Below, piece after piece: positions 13,191-22,693 of a stretch of DNA of 64,000 nt. Each line of letters begins with the position of its first letter. Positions within the stretch are counted from its first letter, which is position 1. The position numbers and the translations under genes are program-made. This DNA comes from Lineus longissimus (Eukaryota; Nemertea; Pilidiophora; Heteronemertea; Lineidae). A model generated the notes under the pieces. That model ran no database searches. It was not told where the DNA came from and saw only the letters and a list, made by a program, of their open reading frames with translations. The stretch lies in contig NC_088315.1 in assembly GCF_910592395.1 (NCBI RefSeq), positions 6,264,501 to 6,328,500 of the forward strand, written 5' to 3'.

Positions 13191-15498
13191 CACCACAGCA
13201 TCCGGGGTGTCCATTAATGACTATCAAGTTCTGGCAAAGAGTTGCAGAGGCTTTGAGGAGCGGTGCAGAGGCATGACAACTTCAGGTATCTCAACACTTT
13301 GCACATTCGATGCAAAGACAGATTAGAATAGATACGGCGATGGCTGAAGTTATCCTCCAGCAACACATGACTGACAAGATAGCGCTGATTCAAAAATCAT
13401 TGGCGATGTAGAGTTGCGAGATGGGCGATATATGGCATACCACAAATCTAATGTGAAGACAAATTAGCTTGATGTGGAAAAGAGAGCAATGAGTTCCAGA
13501 ACTGGAGCCAAGAAAACTGAATAATTAGTCGATACTGGAGTTTAACGACCATCAATACATTGTGCAGTACATTTTCTGTGTATAGGCCATTGGCTAAATC
13601 TAGTGCTTTACTGCCACGGGAGTCCGATTTCTCACAGGCTCGACTTACTAAAAAATACTATTGGTTTTGCAACTATACATGTAAGTTACAGAGATCGTTG
13701 GAAAAAGCATGTTGAAAGGGTGTTGCTTTAATAATGTATACACGTATTCTAGTTAATAGAGGTAACGTTCTTGACGAATTTGGGCTATAGATGAGTTTTG
13801 AAACTGGGACATAAACATACAGCAGCATCTAGATGACTACCACAAACAGACGATTGTTAAAGTATGGAAAAAAGGATAATAAAAAGCTAAAAATGCTGCC
13901 AAAAAGTTTGTTATACGATGTTAAAGCAACCTGGCATGAGCAAATAACAAACCTTTTCGTATAGATATATTACGTTCTCAAGCCATCAATTAACAATACC
14001 ATTCGTTAGACAACATTTTACCAAGACTTCAGCTGTTACGAACTATAAACAAACAACTTTTTCAACTAGAAAAGTCTATTTGTCTTTTTCTTAACGCGCC
14101 ACTACATCCACGTCAGTATGTATCAGTTGTGTTCAACCGGCGGGACATTCGCTCCACTCCGAATGTTGCAGGAGGCCCGCCCACAACAAGGATATCGATA
14201 CGACCATCAACACAGAAACGTATTCATTTCACTACAATATACCAAATCATCCGGCGCTCTCTCTCAGTCTCAATTCAATCAATACCAATTCATATCAGGA
14301 TATTTGCCAGCATCGATTGACTTCCAACCGAACCCAGACAGCCTTCTAAATGTTCCAAAATCAACAAATGTGAAAGAGGATAAACAATGACGTATGATTA
14401 ATCAGCCAATATGCAAGCAATCGCAAGGCGTCACGGACACAAATCCGATATTCCTTGGATGCTTTCGACTTTATTAGTAGCAAACAACTTTTATTTGCTT
14501 TCAGTAAAATAAGGGGTAGAGTTTCCGATTTATAAGATGATCATGCACCGGATTTGTTTTCCAAATTCCTTTGTGGAGGTTGGTATAATGGCAATAACTG
14601 TTCTCTGCCCGAACTTGGCGATTAAAAACTGCATAGGTCGTGCTGTGAAACGGATCAGAAAAGGAAGAAAATATAGCGGCATCAACAAAAAGTTCATCAC
14701 TCTGAAAACATCTGAACTCACTACAAAGTTCATGACCTTGAATCTGCTCCGTAGTTTCCAAATGACACGCGCCATGATTGACCATCAAATCAATGGCCTG
14801 AAATACCCATCTAATTTTCCTGGTATTCTCCATTATTTATCAATCAAAATAATGACCCATGAGCGGCTAAATAGAGATCGTATAGGAGAGCTTTATTGGT
14901 CAATATTATCATTCAGTGCAATTAGACACAAGACATGAACTTTCATGTTTTCAAAATAACATGTATATTCATGCATCCTGTAGAATATTATTGTCTGGTG
15001 ATACTAGGTATCATCATATTTAAACATCTTTATACACCGCGTTCGATCAAAAATGTTTTACAATTTCATTTTTTTGTCTCCAGAATCGGTCTCGACAGCT
15101 TTTGCGGTCATTTCCAAAATCACCGTGCCATACAGAACCACAACGGGACAATAGCGGATGATCCAGGACTCAAGACTCGTTAGGAACTAACTGGGTCAGA
15201 TATCAGACTAATTAGGTCAATTAACCCTGTCATGTTAATCATACCTGAATTGAGGTGTAATGAACGTGTCATTTCAACTTTCCTGATCACTGTCAATGGG
15301 CGACCTATTTGGAACTGGTTGATGGTGAGGAATCTCATAAATCTTCTATACATCTTATCATAAACTAAACCACACCATCTGTATATATCGAACTCCAAAA
15401 CTGTTCAACAGAGACGATTGATGTTGTAGAATTGTAATCTTTTAGATTTCCTCATAGATTCCCAGCACTGCCAAAGGAAGCCTTCTTTGACTGAGTCA

Positions 15499-15566
15499 GT
15501 GACGACCTTGAGACAGCGACGACCTTGAGACAGCGACGACCTTGAGACAGTGACGACCTTGAGACG
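15499..15566. repeat. Four tandem 17-bp units
   Basis: Four nearly identical copies of GTGACGACCTTGAGACA, differing only at G[T/C]G and the last base, run back to back. They lie at the edge of the ankyrin-like fragment. The 17-bp unit is not a multiple of three, so it does not look like a coding repeat. Confidence 0.85.
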
Positions 15567-15635
15567 GTGATAGTAAATCATCTGGTATAGTATAGAAATG
15601 AATGTCCAAAACTAGGATTGTCGCTAAGCTTTGGG

Positions 15636-15957
15636 TTTGTTGTTGCAGCAACATATAGATAATGATCATATCAATCAAATCGTTATGTCCCGCAGGAAGC
15701 AGCAATTACATTAGTGGCTTCGGAGACAACTTCTGCAGACTGTGGCGAATATATGCAATTCATAGCGGATGCAGTAAGAGTACATTTTCTCCGCATGCAT
15801 GCCCGCCTTGTTGGTGAAGAAGTTGTGACCTTGCTTGCTGTTATATTGATGGCTGAAGCCCGAGTAGTTGTGGCAGCAACATGTAGATAAGATCATATCA
15901 ATCACATCGTAATCTGTCCCACGGGATATAGCCGCAAGATCGATGGGAGACTGGGTG
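15636..15957 (-). pseudogene. Decayed ankyrin-like fragment, two copies
   Basis: On the minus strand about 15,885-15,957 encodes a stretch reading SPIDLAAISRG followed by DVIDMIL. This fits the ankyrin pattern (A/TPLxLAAxxGxxDVIxxLL). A second copy at about 15,636-15,715 matches it at DNA level: both share 'ttgattgatatgatc' and a following run coding repeated Cys or Gln. The second copy is broken by stop codons in the equivalent frame. I see no flanking ankyrin exons or initiating exon, so this is probably a pseudogene or relic. It could instead be a lone exon of a gene with distant exons. It is not obviously derived from the ankyrin gene at the right end of the window. Confidence 0.35.
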
Positions 15958-16001
15958 TAGTTATGGGATGAGGAAGAAGAAGCATCTTTATAGTAAATCA
16001 T

Positions 16002-19000
16002 AGCGTAATTCGAAGAACCAATCGGAAATCAAAGTCTCGGTTAAAGACTGTCATTTTCTCTAATCGTACAAATTTACATGTATAGCTAGATGAAGCTATT
16101 CACTAATCCGCATGATTTCACCGAGTTACGCGTTATATTATTTCGCTGATCAGATATCCTAACGAAATTGGTATAAAGTAAGTTTTCTGTCCTTTGGTAG
16201 CCGGAAAAGGCTACACCTGACCATTTATGGGACACAATTTGACCTGACTGTAAATGTGAAAGCTGGGCAATATTTCACCTCATTTCGAAAAGGGAAAGGT
16301 ATAGTTTCGGTCGCAAACTGTTTGAACTCTTGTCCTGGAAGAATGTACCGCATTCCAACAAGAAACCAAAGAATATTCTAATGGCCGGGCAGCGAACTAT
16401 TCTGTTAGTCACCTCAAATAACCTGAGGCTAAGCCATTTTACACATCCCCAGGCTTTCTGCCCTTATTCAAACGAGTTGACAACAAGGATGTCCCTTTCT
16501 GTGCGGGCTCTCTCGCATATCTTTGAGGTAGCTCATATATTTTTGACATACGCGATTACTGATATCAAAGGAACGTTTCAACACACCCCTCGGCCTTGGA
16601 AAGGACTGTCGTTACCGTCTTCTGTGACTGATTTATATACGAATTGTTTAAAGCAAGTGAGACCTTAATGTCAAGATCAAAGCCCCTTTGAAACAGAACT
16701 GTAGGCCCACCGAATAATTTGTGATAGCTTGCCCCAGGTCACAGAAGGCGACCAAAATAGTACCGCTGCCCTGTTAGTGTTTCTTATGTTTTTAAACCAA
16801 ATACTAGTTGGTGAGAAATTCCAAAGGGTTCCACCTGTTTCCATATCCTAGAGCAAAGTTTGTTTTTCTTTGAAAATTCCGAAATATTTGGTAAACGGAA
16901 ATATGGCGCAGATCATGCCTCATAGTCGAAAATATCATGTAACAGAAAAGAACATGTACATTCTGGGGTTCCAGTGACGGTACCACTCCCATTTGGCAAA
17001 CGATTTAGAAGAAAAGATGTCAATGAAGCCAAGACACGTTGCTGGTCCATATCACCGCCGAAAGTTTATAGTTCAAAGTTAACAAAACTAACAGCAAGGA
17101 AAACATATGAACGTGTGGTTACACTGCACAACGTATTACAAATAACATTTATGACCTAGTTGTGTTATTCATTCTGGCAAATAGCATAAACCGTTAGTAA
17201 ACATTTTATTTATTTTCGAATGAAATTTCACAAGAAGAATTAATCAGGCAATTGGAACAAACTATGACTCAATTTTGACCAGGCTTTAATTTACGCATCG
17301 GTCTCATCTATAACGATCGGCTAAATAGAATATGTTTGTTGCGACATAACAAAGTCATCAAAATTATATTTAACCAAGAAATGTTCTATTTCGGACTCGA
17401 TAATTATTTTTGTTTCTGGTTGCTGTCAAGTTCCAGAACGCCTTATGAAGAAGTTTGAAAATGTCCCAGGATTACTGGGCTAGCTCAAACTGCGTGTCTA
17501 CAGGCGCCTATCTGCTATATGAGCTTCGGTGCTGTGGTACATTCGCTAAAGGAATGACAAAAGCATTTCCCCATCGTTTCAAGTTGACTTTCAGCTTCTT
17601 TTTCAACTTCTCTGGAAATCGCGAAATAAGCCTTCATGACACATAATTGTTAGTTTGTCTGCCGTCACAATGTCAGGCTGAAGTGTTTGTTTTTCCTGGT
17701 CACTAAAAGGTTAGCTATTCTAGCCGTCAATACCATTGTTTTAACGACAAGCAAGTTTATATGTTCTTTCTAAACATTTTATTCGTTCAAGAGGTCAGCG
17801 TGGCAGATGACAATATTTTGCCAAACGTTTGCTTACAAGACGTATTCTTTATTCTGCGAATTAGAACTGGACTTATCCACTTATACCCTTGACATGTCAA
17901 ACTGTACTCAACATCTTCCCTAATCTTCCCAGCCACCTTATTCTTTCACTCCCATTGTCGAAAGTAAAATTTGACCGGAAATGAACATCATTAGCGCCTT
18001 CTGATTGGTTCATTGGAAATGAGTGCGCTGGGGATGCAGCATTCGGCACTGCTGATTGGTCAACCCACCGGAACTAACCCCACGTGTTGCTTAAGGAAAT
18101 CCCTGAATAGCAGTGATTGCTAAAATCCCCAAGAAAAACGAATCGGTTTTTGCATGGTCCATAGATACTAAGATAAATGCACACAAAAACCGTTAATTTA
18201 GATACAGATTACTTTAGAAGTCCGTCGTTTCGAGGTAAATATAACTTCACCGATATGTCTACAGACGTGTGGCATGGTATCAAAATATTGCTTCATTCAA
18301 GCCATTAACTCGAGCCTACTCGACTGAAGTGACTTCTTAAATGCGCGTTAAGTGACTTTAAAAATATTTGTTGGCTAATTTCACGCAGTCAGTCTGACAA
18401 AAAAGTAAAATAAATATTTGTTGCTTTAATACCGATTCAGAATAATATTTTTTGTAAATGTTGAGTAGGCTGACTTGGCATGTGGTCATTGATATATTGC
18501 ACGGATTAAAGGCGTGTGGTTCTTTCTTAGAAGAAATTTTCATGACACCAAATTCGCTTCAAGCATTGCTTGCTGTCAAGTAAACATACGGATCGAGTTT
18601 GACTGATCGAAAATTGTAACGATAACTTTTCAAAACCAGACTCTCATAAAGCCTAGCCAGAAATCACCGATAACACAAACTTGGGGCAATGAACTACTAA
18701 GTAATGGTTTCCCGCTAATGGATTGAAATATAATCCAGACGAATTCTAGAGTTGCTTGAGAATAAGACGCATGCACCAACTACTGTAAGGTTTTGATATG
18801 AAAATAATGAACAGGAAGTTGTTCTTCTGTAGCCGATGCTGAAATTGTTTCTTTAGAAAAATAACATTCTCACGAAAGGGATCCAATTTAATTGAGGGGG
18901 ATAAGTATAGGCCTATATATACTGGTGGGATTTTATCCAAGTTTTATTCGCAAGACTCTCGATTTTAGCCCTTTTAGCCCTGATAGCACCCCAACGAGCG

Positions 19001-19307
19001 CCCTTAACTAATAACAGGAATTTGTCATATTGGCGTTTATTTTCGTTTGTTGAAATCAGACCAGATTTCAACAAATTCTGTCAATATCCTTGTCAGATTC
19101 GAGACGTCCTTGAGGGTTGCCAACACACTTAGCAAACGAGATGAAACTGTGACTTTAGCAGAGTGCCATGTTCGAATCAATTGGCGTCTCTTGGGACAGT
19201 TAATGTCTGAGATTAAGAGTTGACGTGGAGAGCACTTGACCAATTTCTGTTTGGCACATTTTGCTGTGGGAGCCAAGCCAAACTCTTGTATCACCATTGA
19301 AAACAAT
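16002..19307. other. Intergenic, nothing recognised
   Basis: There is no splice-compatible set of frames, no RNA gene and no clear transposon ends. Two ATTGG (reverse CCAAT) boxes occur near 18,003 and 18,053, but no gene starts nearby. Confidence 0.55.
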
Positions 19308-19606
19308 TACAGTGGAACCCCGGTAACACGACCTCCCAAGGGACTAAGCCGAAGTGGTCGTGTTACCGGGGTGGTCGCGTTAGTGAATTTAAGAATCATA
19401 AGTAGGTTTTCCCGCCAAAACATCGTCCTAGCAGATATGCTGTGTGTACATTGACATGCATTAATGACTACGCCACCGGGTGATTCGATAATTTGTGTGT
19501 ATATCACGAATAAAAAATCATTTTCTTGAGTGTTTTGTACGGTGGCCCATTAGGGACATCATGTTTTTTTTTAGATTCAAATACGATTTTTTTTTCTCGA
19601 ATTTTC

Positions 19607-20695
19607 TCCACGGAATTAAGTATTTTCTCCACGGAATTAAGTATTTTCTCCACGGAAATAAATACTTTTCTCCACGGAAATAACATTTATCTCCACGGAA
19701 ATAACATTTATCTCCACGGAAATAAATACTTTTCTCCACGGAAATAAATACTTTTCTCCACGGAATTAAGTATTTTCTCCACGGAAATAACATTTATCTC
19801 CACGGAAATAAATACTTTTCTCCACGGAAATAAATACTTTTCTCCACGGAAATAACATTTATCTCCACGGAAATAACATTTATCTCCACGGAAATAAATA
19901 CTTTTCTCCACGGAAATAAATATTTTTCTCCACGGAAATAACATTTATCTCCACGGAAATAAATACTTTTCTCCACGGAAATAAATACTTTTCTCCACGG
20001 AAATAAATACTTTTCTCCACGGAAATAACATTTATCTCCACGGAAATAAATACTTTTCTCCACGGAAATAAATACTTTTCTCCACGGAAATAACATTTAT
20101 CTCCACGGAAATAACATTTATCTCCACGGAAATAAATACTTTTCTCCACGGAAATAAATACTTTTCTCCACGGAAATAACATTTATCTCCACGGAAATAA
20201 CATTTATCTCCACGGAAATAAATACTTTTCTCCACGGAAATAAATATTTTTCTCCACGGAAATAACATTTATCTCCACGGAAATAAATACTTTTCTCCAC
20301 GGAAATAAATACTTTTCTCCACGGAAATAACATTTATCTCCACGGAAATAACATTTATCTCCACGGAAATAAATACTTTTCTCCACGGAAATAAATACTT
20401 TTCTCCACGGAATTAAGTATTTTCTCCGCGGAAATAACATTTATCTCCACGGAAATAAATACTTTTCTCCACGGAAATAAATACTTTTCTCCACGGAATT
20501 AAGTATTTTCTCCGCGGAAATAACATTTATCTCCACGGAAATAAATACTTTTCTCCACGGAAATAAATACTTTTCTCCACGGAATTAAGTATTTTCTCCG
20601 CGGAAATAACATTTATCTCCACGGAAATAAATACTTTTCTCCACGGAAATAAATACTTTTCTCCACGGAATTAAGTATTTTCTCCGCGGAAATAA
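19607..20695. repeat. Left-arm array, about 50 units of 21/22 bp
   Basis: There are three unit types. All begin CTCCACGGAA: type A continues ATAAATACTTTT (22 bp), type B ATAACATTTAT (21 bp), type C TTAAGTATTTT (21 bp). Near the centre, B carries CTCCGCGG instead. Units are arranged in higher-order blocks of four (A-A-B-B, or A-A-C-B near the core), giving an 86-bp period that is clearest at 20,380-20,690. The variants imply amplification by block duplication. Confidence 0.9.
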
Positions 20696-20696
20696 A

Positions 20697-21406
20697 TAAT
20701 TGATTCCGCTGATATGATTGGTCCTGCATTTTAGAGGACGAGGTCAAGGTGAAACTATTAACCCTTAAACCCCAACCTTGCGGTAGGCTCGGGAACCAAG
20801 CTGTACAGGCGCTGCCCGCTGGAACACGAGGCCGCTTGTCAATCCCGTTTGACATTGTCAGATCTGACTATACGTGTATAGTGTTGGCATGAAGACTGTG
20901 GAAGATGTAAGTAACACGATGATTGTCAGATTTGATACGTTTTGAATCATAAAAATGCAGTTGGTAGCATCTTTGTAGAGTGGCCTAGTATCAGTGAAGA
21001 AAACGGTACGTGGAGACCCACTGCCGATGTTATGTATAGCTAGCTATCGCGCGCAGTAGCTAGCTATACATAACATCGGCAGTGGGTCTCCACGTACCGT
21101 TTTCTTCACTGATACTAGGCCACTCTACAAAGATGCTACCAACTGCATTTTTATGATTCAAAACGTATCAAATCTGACAATCATCGTGTTACTTACATCT
21201 TCCACAGTCTTCATGCCAACACTATACACGTATAGTCAGATCTGACAATGTCAAACGGGATTGACAAGCGGCCTCGTGTTCCAGCGGGCAGCGCCTGTAC
21301 AGCTTGGTTCCCGAGCCTACCGCAAGGTTGGGGTTTAAGGGTTAATAGTTTCACCTTGACCTCGTCCTCTAAAATGCAGGACCAATCATATCAGCGGAAT
21401 CAATTA
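20697..21406. repeat. Perfect palindrome core of the foldback element
   Basis: Arms of about 350 bp (20,697-21,046 and 21,057-21,406) are identical reverse complements by eye. They are separated only by TCGCGCGCAG (21,047-21,056). The apex of each arm is TAGCTAGCTA. I found no mismatch. That indicates either very recent origin or gene conversion, or an assembly fold-back artefact; the matching outer ends and target duplication argue for a real element. Confidence 0.9.
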
Positions 21407-21407
21407 T

Positions 21408-21835
21408 TTATTTCCGCGGAGAAAATACTTAATTCCGTGGAGAAAAGTATTTATTTCCGTGGAGAAAAGTATTTATTTCCGTGGAGATAAATGTTATTTC
21501 CGCGGAGAAAATACTTAATTCCGTGGAGAAAAGTATTTATTTCCGTGGAGATAAATGTTATTTCCGTGGAGAAAAATATTTATTTCCGTGGAGAAAAGTA
21601 TTTATTTCCGTGGAGAAAAGTATTTATTTCCGTGGAGATAAATGTTATTTCCGTGGAGAAAATACTTAATTCCGTGGAGAAAAGTATTTATTTCCGTGGA
21701 GAAAAGTATTTATTTCCGTGGAGATAAATGTTATTTCCGTGGAGATAAATGTTATTTCCGTGGAGAAAAGTATTTATTTCCGTGGAGAAAATACTTAATT
21801 CCGTGGAGAAAATACTTAATTCCGTGGAGAAAATT
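21408..21835. repeat. Right-arm array, about 19 units of 21/22 bp
   Basis: The same three unit types as the left array occur in reverse orientation. The outermost order mirrors the left array exactly (C, C, A, B, B from the outside). The innermost order also mirrors it (C, A, A, CGCGG-type B). The middle is much shorter, about 19 units against about 50. Copy number, not the ends, has changed. Confidence 0.9.
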
Positions 21836-22693
21836 CGAGAAAAAAAAATCGTATTTGAATCTAAAAAAAAACATGATGTCCCTAATGGGCCACCGTAGTT
21901 TTGCGTTTAATTTACAACTTATGTATGAGTAAATAAACTGACGAGAGCTAATTAGACCAAACATTACATTAAAACTTGAGCATGCTAATTAGAGCAAGCA
22001 TGTCATTCACACCATCGGCAGCTGCCCTTCTTGATGTCAAGCTAATATTCCCGCTAACATTGAGAGAGGTGATGTGAGAAGATGTTGAGAATTATTCCTG
22101 ATGTCTTCCTGCTTTAACTTCAGCCAATTTGAACTGGTACTGATTAAATCATCTTTTTAAAAACGTATTTTATCAATATTACGACGTAGTAAGCATTCTT
22201 TACTTTGAGTATCGGTACTCTTACTAATCAACATAATTTATTTGTCCTAAAAACTACGTGTGCATGCCTCTTGACATCATTTAATACTAAATGATGAAAA
22301 ACAAACCGTGAGTCGAAAAGAAAGTTTATTCTTCATTTTATTTGCGCTTACATTTGATCAAACTCACTTACACATCATTTATTTTCATATGGATTCCCAT
22401 GGTCATTGTGTTCGAGGTGCTAACTATCAACACGGATTTGCGAGAAGGTGCCAATTGATACGATGCGGTCATGGTTGATTACGGCAATTAGGCCTCATTG
22501 TCGCGTTAGCGGGGTTAATTTGCAGTTTGGGACCGACCAAGCTGGTGGTCGCGGTCTGGGTACCGGGGTGGTCGTGTTAGCGAGGGCCAGTTAATGAGAA
22601 TTAGAGAGAAAACCATTCGGGACCGGAGAATTTTGGTCGTGTTCGCGGGGTGGTCGCGTTACTGAGGTGGTCGCCGACCGGGGTTCCACTGTA

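Larger units (their letters stand above)
1..15498. other. Gene-poor region, no gene recognised
   Basis: I find no open reading frame with recognisable domains or splice-linked exons on either strand. The longest frames are about 130 codons, lack family motifs, and often overlap an equally long antisense frame, as expected by chance in AT-rich DNA. The region holds simple repeats, a CGTC-rich interspersed repeat near 700, a small hairpin at 1033 and a diverged duplication at 12.6-13.2 kb, each listed separately. Regulatory DNA or exons of a poorly conserved gene cannot be excluded. Confidence 0.6.
19538..21897. mobile_element. FB/TU-like foldback element nested in the pogo-like element
   Basis: The element begins TACGGTGGCCCATTAGGG and ends with the reverse complement. 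It is flanked on both sides by GTTTTG (19,532-19,537 and 21,898-21,903), a probable 6-bp target duplication. Each arm consists of an outer A/T-rich strip, a tandem array of 21/22-bp units, and a unique inner part. The two inner parts form a perfect palindrome around a 10-base spacer (21,047-21,056). Long inverted arms made of short tandem units define foldback elements such as Drosophila FB and sea urchin TU. No transposase is encoded. Peptide-like frames within the arrays are repeats of 'SVEKSIYFRG'-type sequence and are not genes. The terminus does not let me name a superfamily. Confidence 0.8.
19310..22691. mobile_element. Non-autonomous pogo-like (Tc1/mariner) element, interrupted
   Basis: The left end reads CAGTGGAACCCCGGT (from 19,310). 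The right end is its reverse complement over 15 bp (to 22,691). Both ends are flanked by TA (19,308-19,309 and 22,692-22,693). CAGTGGAACC-type ends with a TA duplication are typical of the pogo/Tigger branch of Tc1/mariner. Inside each end lie several copies of a 'GGTCGTGTTA' or 'GGTGGTCGCGTTA' motif in both orientations, which could be repeated transposase-binding sites. No transposase frame is present. Removing the foldback insertion at 19,538-21,897 and its duplication leaves an original element of about 1.0 kb. The superfamily call is from ends and TSD only. Confidence 0.75.

Noticed and set aside
14537-14938. 133-codon plus-strand frame
   Set aside because: No recognisable domain or splice partners, and an antisense frame of 110 codons covers most of it; compatible with chance.
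19170-19178. GTTCGAATC resembling a tRNA T-loop
   Set aside because: The flanking bases cannot form a T-stem and there is no acceptor stem or D-arm.
19607-20695. CRISPR-like regular array
   Set aside because: There are no unique spacers, the units vary by type, and the context is a eukaryotic foldback element.
19518-20855. Overlapping 60-100-codon frames encoding SVEKSIYFRG-type peptides
   Set aside because: They are translations of the 21/22-bp array units; the same peptides appear in several overlapping frames and in the inverted arm, with no start or splice context.
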